Shown: positions 23,406 through 36,000, numbered from the stretch's first letter. The stretch is 64,000 bases of DNA from Fallopia convolvulus (GCA_964016875.1 OZ024721.1:2919001-2983000), one strand, 5' to 3'. The notes: generated by a model not told the origin, from the letters alone. Program-made: numbers and translations.

Positions 23406-24500
23406 TGATATAATTAATTAGGGATAATTATTTATTTTAGAATATTGTTTTTCCTTTTAATTAGAGATCTACCCTAATACATTATAAAGCAGAAACCAAG
23501 TCTGTGTAAAAATTTGCGCCACGTGGCATAACCTGAATAAAATAATAAAAAACCTTTTTTCAACTTAAAAAACTAAAATAATAATTCTAGAAATACCCCT
23601 ACACATTATACTCTAATAATAATTCTAGAAATCATGATTTATCTTCAATTCTTAACCTCTTCATAAAATAGATAATGGATAGATATCATATTATATGCAT
23701 AGATTGTTTCATATAGTAATTAATTAATATGTAATTATATTTTTAAAAAATTTAATTAAGTAATAAACATTAGTAAATACAAAAAATGAATTTATAAAGA
23801 TTGAAGGTTTTTTAGGGTAAGATTTAAGATTTTATAAAATAGATAATATATATAGTTTTCTATCTATGTAAATATTGATTTTATTCTTAAAAATTCATAA
23901 ATATAAAAAAAAGGCAATTTTACATTTTATAAAATAATTAATGTATCAAAATAAAATTTTATCTATATAATTTTCTATCTATGTTTATTGATATTGAAAA
24001 GTAATATTATATATGCTATCTTAAGATTATGCTAAAATATTTTTATCGGATTGTTGAAAAAAGGTTATCGATATAAATTTCTATCTATATCTAAATTAAT
24101 ACATAATAAAATCGAAATAAATTATCTATAAAATTTGTGCTACATGACACTTTAAGAACCAATCATTTTTTTCATTTTATTTATTTATTTATTTATTTTT
24201 ATTATATTTAAAAGTGAATGTAGAAGGTTTGATTTAGAAAAATATTTTCCATGTTTATAAATATCATTTATAATTATAATAATAGAATAATTATTAAAAT
24301 ATACATTATCTTTGTTTTTTCTCTTTAATTTATTATAATATATTATATAGTATAATTTTTAAAACTACCCGTAAATTTAGGGGAATTACACTAGTTTGGT
24401 TTTATTTTAGAATGTTTTCTAGGCGGCGCTTCCAAGTTTCAACTTTATTAGAGATATTATTAGTTTTGTTAACCGTTTATACTTCTGTTTATACTTACCA
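23406..24500 (+). mobile_element. LTR C of the short LTR element, partial and broken by a Helitron
   Basis: Starts TGATATAATTAATTAGG after the polypurine-like end of internal region B and aligns with LTR A up to AGAGA at 23467. The Helitron 23468-24394 follows; after it TTTGGTTTTATTTT matches the continuation of LTR A (TTTGATTTTATCTT near 11694). Beyond about 24420 the similarity is lost, so LTR C is truncated or heavily decayed. Confidence 0.65.
23468..24394 (+). mobile_element. non-autonomous Helitron 1 (927 bp)
   Basis: The 5' end is TCTACCCTAATACATTAT. The 3' end is CTAG at 24391-24394, preceded by a short palindrome (CCCGTAAATTTAGGGG). It sits between A (23467) and T (24395), as Helitrons do, with no target duplication. 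Removing it rejoins AGAGA and TTTGG to match intact LTR A near 11690-11705. No Rep/helicase coding capacity. Its 5' 60 bp reappear inverted at 45784-45844. Confidence 0.85.
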
Positions 24501-25170
24501 CAAAATTTTAACAAATCTCCCAAAATAATTAAATTAATTATATTATAGGATATGAAAGCTCTTTTTGAAAATTAATTAGTTGCGTAAAGAGATAATAAAA
24601 ACATTACATATCTCTATACATATTACTTAAGAGATGTGTATGTTAATTTATTTTCTAAAAGAAAAAAAAAAGAAATGATATGTCTATGTTTTACAAAATA
24701 GACCTGGTTTGTTCCAATTTTTGTCAACGGGTTACAAGTTTTATGGCTTGTAATTTAACCCCAATTTCTTTTTTTTTTCTTTTAAAAAAGGGTAAATTAT
24801 AGAAAATCACTCCTTATCTAACCAAGTTGGTAAAAAATCAACCTTTATTTCAATTTTATTTACATAAACCACACTTTATTTATATTCTGTTTTCAGTTAA
24901 CCACCAAAACCAATTTTTCATCCAATTTTTTATTAAATAAGGGTTAAGAGACATAATTTTCCCTAAGCTATTGTGAGTTAAATTACAGAAAACCACCCCT
25001 TATCTAACCAAGTTTGCAAAAAACTACCCTTTGTTTAATTTTTTTTACAAAAAACAACCCTTTATTTATATTTTGTTTCATTTAAACTCCCGAACCATTT
25101 TTCCATATAATTTTCTGTCAAATATGGGTCAAAAGACAGAATTTCTCCTCGGGTTTGTCCCCTCTTAACA
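24500..25170. other. AT-rich intergenic DNA with a tandem duplication
   Basis: No gene. A segment of about 180 bp (AAATTA(C/T)AGAAAA...CCTTATCTAACCAAGTT...) occurs twice in tandem, at about 24793-24965 and 24980-25145, with 15-20 percent divergence by eye. Confidence 0.5.
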
Positions 25171-25469
25171 ACGATGAAGGCCCGAGAAAAGTCATGGTTT
25201 GAGAGACTCGAGAAAAGTGATGGGCCAAAACAAAGCAGACCGATCCATGGGGACCTTGAGACTTCGGTGCCATGTTTTTTGGTTTTAAGTTTTTTCACTC
25301 CTAAGCTCTTTGTTTTGGCTTCGGCCTTCGTTTCTGCTTTTTTTTGTTTCTGTTTTCTCTTTGCGTCTGTGGTCCTATCGGGTCTTTTGGTCGCACCCTC
25401 TTGCATTAAGCCAGGGGGGCCCCATTTTGACCCCCCAGATTTCCCGAAAGGGGAGCCGCACTGGGTAAC

Positions 25470-25470
<1 letters not shown>

Positions 25471-25533
<63 letters not shown>
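25471..25533 (+). repeat. (GTT)21 microsatellite
   Basis: Twenty-one uninterrupted GTT units. Read on the minus strand it gives poly-glutamine or poly-threonine, and on the plus strand poly-valine, depending on frame. The long frames at 25062-25698 that cross it are open mainly because of this run and have no recognisable domain. Confidence 0.97.
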
Positions 25534-25859
25534 GATTCACTTCTTCTTTTAGGCAAATCATCGCCCAAGAAATGCATAATTGTAAGTTATTGTAGGTGCG
25601 AGGATCAAAAGGAGATTTTCGAGGAGATGTGGGTGTTGGCGGCCAGATTTCTTGAAGGGAAGTCATGTATTGAAGGAAGGGTGTCTAGGGTTCAATGACG
25701 GTGGATGGGGTTGGGGGTAAGCGAGAGAGTTTTTTGTCAATTCCTAGTGGTAATTGGATTTTGGGTATTTTGAGAGTTAATTATCTTCCATGACCTAATT
25801 TAACCTAGGGATAATTGGGTATCTTGAGCTTAATTTAACGTTTGAATGGATGGAAAATG

Positions 25860-26170
25860 AATTAGGGTGGTGTTTTGAAAACGGGATATAAACAGGGGAG
25901 GTGGGTGCCCGGTTCAGCGACGGGCTGAGTCACCAGAACTGGTTCAGCTAGTGTTGGAGGGGGGCGACACGAGTTGTTCTGATTCGATGGGAGGTGGCGG
26001 CGGCGTTGCATTGGCGTCGTCTTGTGGAGGTGGCGTTGGATTTGTGTGGTGAGGGTCGGCATCCATTTTCGAGGATTTTGTGCCGCGCTTCGAGCTTTTG
26101 CAGCAAATGAGGAAGATGATGCACAGTTGTCCGCACTTTCCTTTAAACCCTAACGAGTCGCGCAATGGGC
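25860..26170 (-). pseudogene. proline-rich reading frame, uncertain
   Basis: On the minus strand an ATG near 26064 opens a short proline-rich frame (about 40 codons) that stops in TGA near 25945. An overlapping frame, 26062-25862, is also proline-rich. The region has a more coding-like composition than its surroundings, but there is no recognisable domain, splice structure or continuation. It could be a relic first exon or chance. Confidence 0.15.
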
Positions 26171-26322
26171 TTGCGCGCTGCCCATTCGTTTCTCTTTCCC
26201 GAAATGTGATTTCTACTTTTACCCTTGCATGAATCTACGCTTCACGGAAATAGTTCCGCGCTTACCAAAAAAACGAGTGCGTATGTACGCTGCATATATA
26301 AATGGTTTTGAATGGTGGGTTA

Positions 26323-26470
26323 GAGCATGTTTGGATTACCACTGAAAATGCATTATTTTGCATTATAATGCAAGATTTAACGCAAATCCTAAGAAACTTA
26401 GTTAAATTTAATTAAATCATGTATTATAATGCAAGCCAATGCATTTTTAATGGTAATCCAAACGGGCCCT
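26323..26470. mobile_element. Tourist-like MITE (about 148 bp)
   Basis: Inverted ends GTTTGGATTACC (26329-26340) and GGTAATCCAAAC (26452-26463), with outer G(A/G)GC(A/C) positions; interior rich in TGCATT. The left flank is TTA and the right flank TGA, an imperfect form of the 3-bp TTA/TAA duplication of PIF/Harbinger-Tourist elements. Confidence 0.55.
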
Positions 26471-26914
26471 TGAGTAATTTTTTTTATCCCTATGGTTAAG
26501 TAAATCCCTATTTTGATTTTTTTTTTTAAACTTAGCTTAAGTGATCAGAGGAGAGATGACTCTCAAAATAAAGATGGCCAAAACTCAAAGGGAAAAAGTA
26601 CTACAATTATGAAGAGGATGCTCTTCGTAGTTTTTTAAAACCAAATAAAATCTTGTTTATTGTATTTTAAATTCTTGAAGAATTCATAGTATTTTGAGGA
26701 AGAAGTTTGGTTTAAAAAATTTCAAACTTGATGGTTTAATCTTCTTAAGCCAAATATTGAAGGAAGTAGATGAATTTTAAACTTGTACGAAGACCTAATT
26801 CCACGAGCGTATTTTTATTTTTTATCTGCTCTTGAAAGGGAATTTGTGTCTTTGATAAATATAAAATCAATTAAGATAAACAAATCAAACTACTCGTATA
26901 AAAGGAGAAGAAAT

Positions 26915-26988
26915 TACTCACATTGAGGTATTGATAGAATTCAAAGTTAATTTTTCACTCCAATTCTATCAATACCTCAATGTGAGTA
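26915..26988. repeat. perfect 27-bp inverted repeat with 20-base loop
   Basis: The arms 26915-26941 and 26962-26988 are exact reverse complements (TACTCACATTGAGG... and its complement). The transcript of either strand would form an uninterrupted 27-bp hairpin. It lies about 215 bp beyond the 3' end of the proline iminopeptidase coding region, outside any gene I can see. Confidence 0.9.
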
Positions 26989-27203
26989 CAACAAAGATGC
27001 AGTACCCGAAGAACCATGGCCTAATATTTTTTTTGGGTTTTATTAGAGCTCAAAATGAAACATTATTTCATGATTGCACTGTCCACGGCATTAAACAGAA
27101 AACTAAACAAAGATGCTTGGCAGTTGCCAATTGCCATTGCATTCTAATCACTTAAACCAGATACCAATTTAAGCAAAATGGTATACCACATGTAGGATTG
27201 CTA

Positions 27204-30200
27204 TCATTTTTTACCCATCTTTTCCTGATGACTTATTTTATGCATCTCGTTCGCAACCACAAGTTGGGTGGTTACAGGGGGGTCGTTGGCAGAGTGGCCG
27301 GCGTTTGGAACCACCTGTTGTTTGACAATACAATGAGAAAAGTTAGTTAGCAGAAAATGTAAAAAGGATGATGAACAAATACATTAAGGTGATGTTGAAT
27401 AATACTATGAACTCGGCTTCTGGCCACGCTTTGTGAAGTTCCCATGCAGTCATCATTGGACATACAACGTCATATCTACCCTGCAACATTGAGAATGGTA
27501 ATTTTTCAAAACCTCCTCGAAATATACTCCGAAGTATCAGGGGCATAATGAACAGCACTTGGATTAGGTTTTACAGAGGGTGTAATAAAACTGGTTTAAA
27601 AAACAACATAGAATTGTCAAGTGAGTCATATACTCGTATTGTTGTTAATGACCCACCAGATCACATCCTTTAGAACTCATGTTTCTGACATAGCCTCATA
27701 AATATGAATAAACAAATAAATTTGTAAATAAAAAGCTCTTCTTAGACTACAGTCAGCACTCAATCTAGCACACACACTTCAAATCACCTTGAGCGTGTTA
27801 AAAGAACTCGAGTGAACTTCATATAAGCCATAAGAGATTTTATTAAGGCTAGAATTGAAAGGAAGAATCTTGTAGTTATCAGGAAATTGTACCAAAGATT
27901 TTACTAGCCTATCAAAAAACAAACAAAAACTATTTCCTGGAAACCATAGGAAAATATGACAGCAAGAATAGTTCACATAGTAGTATAGTACAGCACAAAG
28001 CAACGCAAGGGTACTGCAGCATGCATACCTGTACTATCGTTGTTTTAATGTGTCTTATCTTGTCAATGTTATCAAGAAGGAACGAGTCAGAAGGAAAGAA
28101 ACCCTTGTTGACAAAGTAATGATTTTCTATCCGTGCAAATGCCTGCAAAGTGAGGGGGAAACACAACGCAATGTAAATATTAAATGTAATTACTGAGACT
28201 AGTGCCAGAAAAGAGGGAAAACAATGAATTTATGGTTGCCAATAAGCCCTCTATCAGGAAAATAATACAGAAAACAGGATTATCATTACCAATCAATCAT
28301 GCTTCACTCAGACCAAAGCAATGTAATCCTACCGACTCTAATGCTCACAAACGAAGAGAAAAATAGGTACAAAAAAGAAACCAGCTCGTCGTAACAGCCT
28401 TAATTAACTGTGTCAATTTGTTTAAAATAACTAAAATTAGAATAGAACTAAACAAACATAAATCAACTAGGAGTTAAAGAGGTAAAATAAACATGGAATG
28501 TACAAAGACACACAAATCTAAAATCGCCGCAGCGACAGTGACAAGAAATGCCAAAAAAGGTGTGGGTATATGACCACATGAATGACAGAGAGACTAGGAA
28601 AGTACAGATCCAAAAGTGTAAGCATTAGTCGTCCATAGATCTTACCAAAGCAAATTTATCATCATCTCCACGCTTGATATTCTCTTGGTCAGGAACAAGA
28701 TGAGCCGTCATCAACTCCCATGTAGTCCATGCCCTTGCAGCTGCATGCTGCAGAAATTTTTATCAGATCATTCTTTCTTTCTACTATAAAGGAAAGAACA
28801 AGTCAATTATGCGAAAAGATGAAAAAAGGGAAAAAAAAGATCTGTACTGTAAACGACAAGTTATCTATATGGTGATTATGGTCCAATAAGATAATGAAGC
28901 CTTATCAGTTGGGCCTAGAATAAGAATCCTAGAAGTAAATACATCATTAAGGAGTAAAATAATTAAAGAAATTTAAAAAAAAGATTATTAAGACATCTAA
29001 ATATGATATTTCATGATTCTTTTAGCTTGTTATCAAGAAAAATGATTTCAAATGAATTTTCTACAGAGCATGGGCATTTAACTCTTTTGGGATACACAAT
29101 AACAAAAGCCAAGTTAATGAGGGAAGGGAATCAAACAACAGCACTGAGTGCACTAAACAGATATGCATACTAAAGCTAGAAAATAACTCTTGAGTTGAAA
29201 GTCTTACTTGTGTTTCCACATCATCAGCATTCAATCTCTTGTGGTATGCATTAACAAAAGAGTCCCTCTCATTTTCTGGAATAAGATCCCTAAATGGCTC
29301 CCATGCTATATTTCAAAAAGAATAGTAATAAGATTCTTTTTTAATACCAAACAGCAACGTGCAAAAACGTAAATTTCACAAATGAGGTTATGAACAGAAT
29401 CAGTCAATATTCACATTTGAAGAATCATTCAATATCCTCAACTGCGCTCCCCATAATAGCAAATAATATAAGAACAAATATTACCATCAGGGAAGATGGC
29501 AGCAGCACCTCCTTCATAGAACCAGTCAATCTCCTTCTTACGCAGCATAAAGATCCCTCTAAGAATCAAACCAGTAACCTTAAAGACAACAAAGATATTT
29601 CAGGTACTCAATACAGGAAACCAATTTCTGCTTACAAATTGAAAATAAATGATACGGCTCAAGAGAGCACCTTATCAGGGTGTGATTGGCTGTAGGCTAG
29701 AGCCAATGTACTTCCCCAGGAACCACCAAACACCTGCACATTCAACAGAATTTCTAAAGTTCATCACTTAGACTTACTTAACTAAATCAGGTTCGCTCAC
29801 GAAGAATGCCAACCTGCCACTCTGGAATCTCCAAATGCTCCCTTAATTTCTCAATGTCTGCAACAAGATCCCATGTTGTATTCTCCTCCAAGCAAGCATG
29901 AGGAATGCTCTTGCCTGAACCACGCTGCAGAAAAGCAGTGTGAGAAATTGAACTTGGTGATGAAACAGAAATGTCCAAAAAAGTTTCCAATTCACTGATT
30001 TCATATAATTCTTCAATAACTAACCTGATCAAGTAGAATTATCCTATAAAATTCAGGATCAAAGAATTTTTTGTTGCTGGGTGAAGTCCCACCACCTGGA
30101 CCACCATGAAGAAACACAACAGGCTGCATAAAAAATGTTGTCAGGCTTGAAAAATCAGGTAACAAATCATTTCTAGTGGTTTTTTAATATCATCTAATGC

Positions 30201-31124
30201 AAGCATTTCATCCCTTAATATGAAGAGTTTCAGATAGTTCTCCGTACATATATTTATGGTTCTTTTTCATAGTTTCAGATAGTTCTCGGTACACAAGGCC
30301 TCTCAGCATAGATGCTACAGGGAATTCAAATTTCAAACTTATACAAGGCCACTCAAGCTGCATGCTTTTTACTTAGTTTCGTGCTAATTTTGATCATCAT
30401 CATCGTCGTCGTCATCATCATAATTTCGTATCCTCTTCGATCACATTAGCCTATATCTATATGTTCTATTTTGAAACAGATCTTTATCCTTTCGCACAGC
30501 CATAAAATCCCGAACACATCTATAAATTCCAATTGGATTCCCATAATTCTCGAGAAAGCAACCCAAAAACGAAGGGAGATAAATCGAAAACATCAGAAAT
30601 AAGAATCAAGTTGCTACTCATGCTAAAAGAACTCACATGTCCATCCGGATTCCCAGATTGCTCCCAATAAATCGAGTGAAGATCCGAAACCTTCAAAAAT
30701 CCGGAGCTATAGGGCTCAATCGGAGGATATAGAGTTCTATTCACTTCCGCGCATCCTTCTTTCCCCTCCATCGCCACGTGATCTTCCGATTGCAACCGTT
30801 CGACGCTACCACCACCACGATGAACGCAATTCTGCACCGAGATTCTCTTCAACGCCTTCCTTTCTGCGAAAGCCAAAGTTAGCACAAAAGCGAAAGACCT
30901 AAAAAGTAGTACAACTCGGCTTGCGCCATGGAAGGAAAAGGGAAAGAGACGAAAAGGAACAACTTTTGAACTGGTTGAAGAGTACCTGGGAAGACTGAAA
31001 AGCTGATACGATCGGGCGAGAGAATGAAATTGGAAATCTGAGGGGAGAAAGGAAGTGAGAGAGGGGATATGTTGGGTGAGTAGGCAACTCTTAACATCGT
31101 CACGCTGCTGAGTGCTGACTTCAT
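27204..31124 (-). CDS. PIP: proline iminopeptidase, probably chloroplastic (11 exons)
   Basis: Releases N-terminal proline from peptides; alpha/beta-hydrolase fold, S33 peptidase family. Exons on the minus strand: 31124-30986, 30863-30637, 30123-30025, 29924-29814, 29733-29671, 29578-29485, 29305-29208, 28747-28646, 28142-28029, 27480-27406, 27314-27204. All introns are GT-AG and phases join without a break, giving 410 residues. Visible motifs: oxyanion-hole HGGPGG (about 128-133), nucleophile elbow GGSWG (Ser197), GRYD (Asp353) and AGH (His381), completing the Ser-Asp-His triad. The roughly 70-residue N-terminal extension, rich in S, P and hydroxylated residues, looks like a plastid transit peptide; a second Met at codon 10 is an alternative start. 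Divergent from the coiled-coil gene at 33063. Reading through the 91-nt last intron would replace the catalytic-His segment. Confidence 0.95.
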
Positions 31125-31181
31125 TTTTGTCTAGATTTGTTGATTATTATTTGATTTCATCGTCTTTTTTTGTTAGAGTGA

Positions 31182-31562
31182 CTAGACTTGGGTCCGGTTC
31201 CAGATGAACCGGTGGGTTCAGTTCCGGAACTGTAGGGTCCGATTTTCGGTACAGTTTCGATTCCGGTTCGTCCACCCCGAACGGGTGAATTAGCGGTTCC
31301 GGAACCGGCGGTTCCAAACCAGGTGGAACTGGCAGTTCCACCAATTAAATAAATAAAAATAGCGTAACCGCGACCTCGGAATGAAAACTGCGGTCGCGGT
31401 CCGGACCGCGACCACGTTTTTCCGGTTAAAGGTAAAAAAACCGATTTATTTATTTATTTTTTAAATATTTTCGGTTCCGGAACCAGGAGGAACCAGCTTC
31501 GGAACCGGAACCCCATGTCCGGTTCCGGTTCCATGGTTCCGAGGAACCGGACCCAGGTCTAG
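31182..31562. mobile_element. foldback/MITE-like element rich in GGTTCCGGAACC
   Basis: Terminal inverted repeats of 20 bp with one mismatch (31182-31201 and 31543-31562; CTAGAC(T/C)TGGGTCCGG). The interior is a run of short palindromes built from GGTTCC/GGAACC and CGGTCGCGG. No coding capacity. No target duplication could be identified; the end sequence is reminiscent of plant hAT elements. It lies in the divergent intergenic region between the iminopeptidase and the coiled-coil gene, 58 bp from the start codon of the former. Confidence 0.6.
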
Positions 31563-32865
31563 ACCAAGGTAAATCCGAGTTCGTGAATTAGACGGTAAAA
31601 ACACACGAACCGGGTAAATCGGCAATTGACAATCGACTTACACGGACTGGCTCGATCAAATGATAAAAAGGATGATATAATTTAATTTTTCCAGGGGTGG
31701 AGATAAAAATCGAACTTAAAATCAAATGTCAACAACTCCCATAATTTTCACCACTAGACTCCATATAGGGCATCGCCTAGATGTATTGGTAATTTGGTAT
31801 TATTGTGATGAAGGTAGCCATGAACGACACTTAGCATGTGACGATATCGGATTTTGTCGGAAGATGATCTCAATTGACGAACATATTTGATCAACCATTA
31901 ATCATGTGTTTCACTCTTAATTTCATATAACCTCTCACATTTAATCCACAGACTCCAACACGAATCCTAATTTAAGACCCGAGCCAAAGATCTGCAACAC
32001 TTCAGGCCATTCCCCTATTTATAGCCCAAGCCTAGGAAGAGCCCTAAAGGGAGTTGACATGTGTCGTCTCTAATTGTCATATGTCATTAGTTCACTAACA
32101 AATGTCAACTCGTCTCTCCATTTGTCGCCTTTGAAGCACGTGTCGAGCGGGTTTTGTACAGAGGATTATCACACGAACGAGTATCGTGTGAAAGCATTAA
32201 GCATGCAAATACCGCACTAGAGGTATGACAAGTCCCGTATTTGCCTGCCACCCATTAGTCTGACACCGATATAGATGTAGGTTTACGTGTTTTGCGTGAT
32301 GATGCATGTCACTTGCCTATCTACCCACATGAGTCATCCATAAATCCTAAAAGCATCATCATCTTGTCGCAATGACCAAATATCATGTCGTTACTCTTCT
32401 AGTTAGGCGAGTCTAGACAAAAAAAAGAAAAAAAGAAACTACTGCAATTATTTGAATTTTTGCTAGTAAATCGGACCTGTTAGCACCGCGGCTCCTTTTT
32501 TGGGAGTATAGAGTCCAAAGTCTATTTTATAAAGTATTTTTCAAGTACAAGATTTGAACTTGTTTTTTTTTTTCGTAAAAACTATTTTTCACGAAAATAC
32601 TACTTTTACAATTCTTAATTTTTTTTTACTTTTTAACCTTTTTAGGATGAAAAATAACTTTTCACTCAAACCACGACAAATACTCATAACTTTTTTCCTT
32701 AAAAATAGAAGTAGAGATGATTAGAAAATTGAAATTGAAAGTCGAATTGGCCAATGCAATTGATCTGGACTCTGATTACCTACCTTTTCTTAAAGGTAAA
32801 GAATCTTTCTAGCTTCATTTTGGAGGAAAAAATGTAGAGAACCTATCCGTACGGATTTAATCCCT
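31563..32865. other. intergenic region between divergent genes
   Basis: No gene or recognisable transposon. Mixed-composition, moderately AT-rich DNA with a few short A/T runs near 32420 and 32560. Its right part should contain the upstream promoter of the gene at 33063. Confidence 0.5.
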
Positions 32866-32873
32866 TATATAAA
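32866..32873 (+). promoter_or_regulatory. TATA box of the coiled-coil gene
   Basis: TATATAAA about 190 bp upstream of the ATG at 33063, leaving room for a 5' leader of roughly 150 bases. It is the best TATA match in the preceding 500 bp; the transcription start is inferred. Confidence 0.5.
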
Positions 32874-33062
32874 AAGCCCGGCCCGATATAACCGATATTA
32901 ATCACCCTTAACTGGATATCAAAATCATATCAACTTTACAGAAGTTAGAGTTGTAGCCTCAGAGAGTGAGCGATTGAGAATCTCTCTTATACTTCTTCCG
33001 ATCTGTCGGTTGTTCTCCGATCCTGTTGACGGGGAGCTTCACTGCTTCGCTTTTGGTCGTCC

Positions 33063-36000
33063 ATGGCGGACACGAAGCTCTTAGCGCTGGTGCTTTCGAC
33101 GGTGTTGCTTTTTGCCCTAGGTTTTGGTGGTTGTCGAGTTGCCGCAGAGGAGGATGTGCAGATTCTTCGAGAATTTCAGTCGGATGGAACTGATTCTTCT
33201 GCTCTTCGTGCCGAATTAGACAAGCTCAAGTCTAAGATCCATCTTCTAGGTTCTCTCTTTGTCTATAGCTTGCTTTTCGATTTCTAAGCTTTGTGGTGAT
33301 GAATAAAGGATGCTTATTTGGAATGATTTTTCTGTTTGAGTAAAAAATTGTTCAGTGCTGCAAAGCCTGCAAATCAACTGTCTTGAGAATATATGTACTT
33401 GGTGACAATAGTGTTTTAAATTGATAAGTAGAGATTTTCACAGTTGGCTCGGGAAATTGCTTGTACTTGTAGCGGTTAATAAAAACTGTTGTCTCTATTT
33501 ATCAATTTAAATTTGCTAAATGCAAGCTAGCTACTGGAGATTTGAAGGAGTTCAGAAGTGGTAATCACAAAAGATATCTCAGAATTTGATCTTAATCGAT
33601 AAAAAGGACCTCAAAACTGGAAACTGTAACAGGCATGGCCTTATAGCTGTTGTGTCTATGTTGCTAATCTGGTGTCAATAACTTTGTTGCTGTAATGCTT
33701 TATTGTAGAGACACGCCTTGCTGAAAGCGATAACAAACTTAAGAGCAAGGATGAGACAGTTGCAAATTTGGAGAAAGTTGTTCAAGAGAAGTCCAATACT
33801 GTTTCATTGTTGAAGAGTGAGATAGAATCCACCCAGGTCCGGCAATTGGATTCGGTCAATATCATATATATCATTTATGTAGCTGATTTTTGAAATTTTA
33901 CTTCTAGATATGGATTTTGTATTGCAAGATGAGCCTGAAAGATGCTTTGTAGTATGTGAAGTTATCTTTTTAAATTTGTAAAAAAGTTCCTTTTCTTTTT
34001 TTTTTTAGAAGAAAGGTTCATCTGATGTTGAAGAGCGAGTGGAGAAGGCTTATGCTCAAGCTACTGAATTGCGAAAGCAGGTTAACCATGTGCTTTCTAA
34101 ATGAACATGTATTCTAAATGATAATCTTCTATTTTTTTGTAATCATCTTTTACATTTTGCAGTTTGATCAGCTAACAAAAGAGTTAGAGACTCAAAGTCA
34201 GGAGAAGAAAGATTTGGAAGCCCAAGCCAATAAAGCTCTACAGAAAATCGAGGAACTGAATTTAAAACTCAAGAATGTAAGGCTTTTTCATTCAGAGATC
34301 TCAAACATGAATCTACTTATATGCACTAGTACTCACTGATCTGATGACTTTTGTTCGTATCAAGAGAAACACATGCCACCTTCTCAAATAGGTTTTTTTT
34401 GGCTTTCCATAAAAAACAACTAAACTGAAATTTTCACTTGAAACTTTCCAACTCTTTCCTTAACTTTTACTCTAATAATATCCTATTGAGTCTTGGAAGT
34501 GCCGGCTTACTGTTTGACAAACATGTTCTCGTTTGGAAATCTCATTATCTAATGCATCGTGAGGCACTTTGGCCAGGTTAATTCAATTTGATAGGGTACA
34601 CTGTACAGACTCTTGATTTGTGTAGTTCATGGATAGAAGTGGCCTAACGAGGGACTCTTGGTTAATGTTTTCTCCATCTTTGGTGGCTATGGTGTTTGTG
34701 TTGCTAGGAAAGTGAAGGTTATAGAATCTTACATGGCTCAAAGAGTTCTAATAAATGAATACGATTTTGTCTTGAAGACTGATTCCAACTGAAATTTCTG
34801 AATTTGACATGTGAACTAATAATAGACATGGTTTGTTAATTGTGCTGACTGTCTTGGTTCAACAAAATTCTATTTCTTTGCTTTTTTAAGTTTTGATTAG
34901 TGGGTTAATTTTTGCTTGATGTGTTTACCTGTCACTTTGTCTTCTTCTTTTTTCATGGATTCCAAATTTAAACAAATTTTATTGCAGCTCCAAAAGGTCA
35001 GTGAGGAACAGAAAGCCATAATCCGGAAGACAGAGCGTGCTCTTCGAGTAGCCGAGGTATGCTTGTGCATTGAAATGGAGATGATTTTGAAGGATTTTAA
35101 TCATATTATGGCTTCATCAGATTAATTAATGCATAATATAATCCAGGAAGAGATGATTAAGGCAAAACTGGAGGCCAGCTCTAGATCTAAGGAGTTGTCA
35201 GAGGTATGGAGTTGCAAATGTTGTTTCATCTTTCTATTCATTAGTATGTTGGTGCATAGTTTCAACCCCTTTATTTTCAATTGTTACACATTTTTCTTCT
35301 GTTGACATTTTTCTTTGAAAAAACTACTCAACACAAATAACATTAGTTTTCTGAGACTCGAACATTCTGGCCTTGCTACACTTATACATAATAAGTACTT
35401 TTTGCTAATAAGTAATGCTTTTTTGTCTCGAAATATGTGAAAAGTAACTACTTTTTACGCATTTCGAGATAAAAAAGTATTGCTTATTAGTAAAAAGTGC
35501 TTATTAGATATAAGTAGCAAAGCCTCTATCATAATGGCCAAATATCTCTTTTATTTTTACATTCTATGGCGACCATATCTTTAACCATGAGCGGGAAATG
35601 GCAGTTTTCAACATTGAAATTCACTTGCTAGCATATTGGATATTACTTATGGTCTGTTTGGATCGCTAAAGATAATGCATTAAATTGCATTATCTTGCGT
35701 TATTTTTGCATTAATCCTCGGGAATCCAAACGGGCCTTTAGTTGGTATTCAAACTTGTAACCTCAAGTTACAAAAGGAGAAAATTTATGTATTTTCAGAG
35801 TCACTAGATTACTATTGTTTATGCTACCAATTAGAAGTTACATCATTCTATTGTATTCTTCTCATCCGCAAGTACCTTGAGCGACTTATGCTTTTGGGGG
35901 TAGTTAAACTATATATAATATAAGAAGACAAGGATGGATAATGGATTATAGAGGTGGTTGGACGAGAATGAAGTTTATCTAGCAATTATTGATATTGATC

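Noticed and set aside
25174..25698. Protein-coding gene with a poly-valine tract
   Set aside because: The frame is open mainly because of the GTT repeat; no domain, splice structure or good start context, and the opposite strand is open too.
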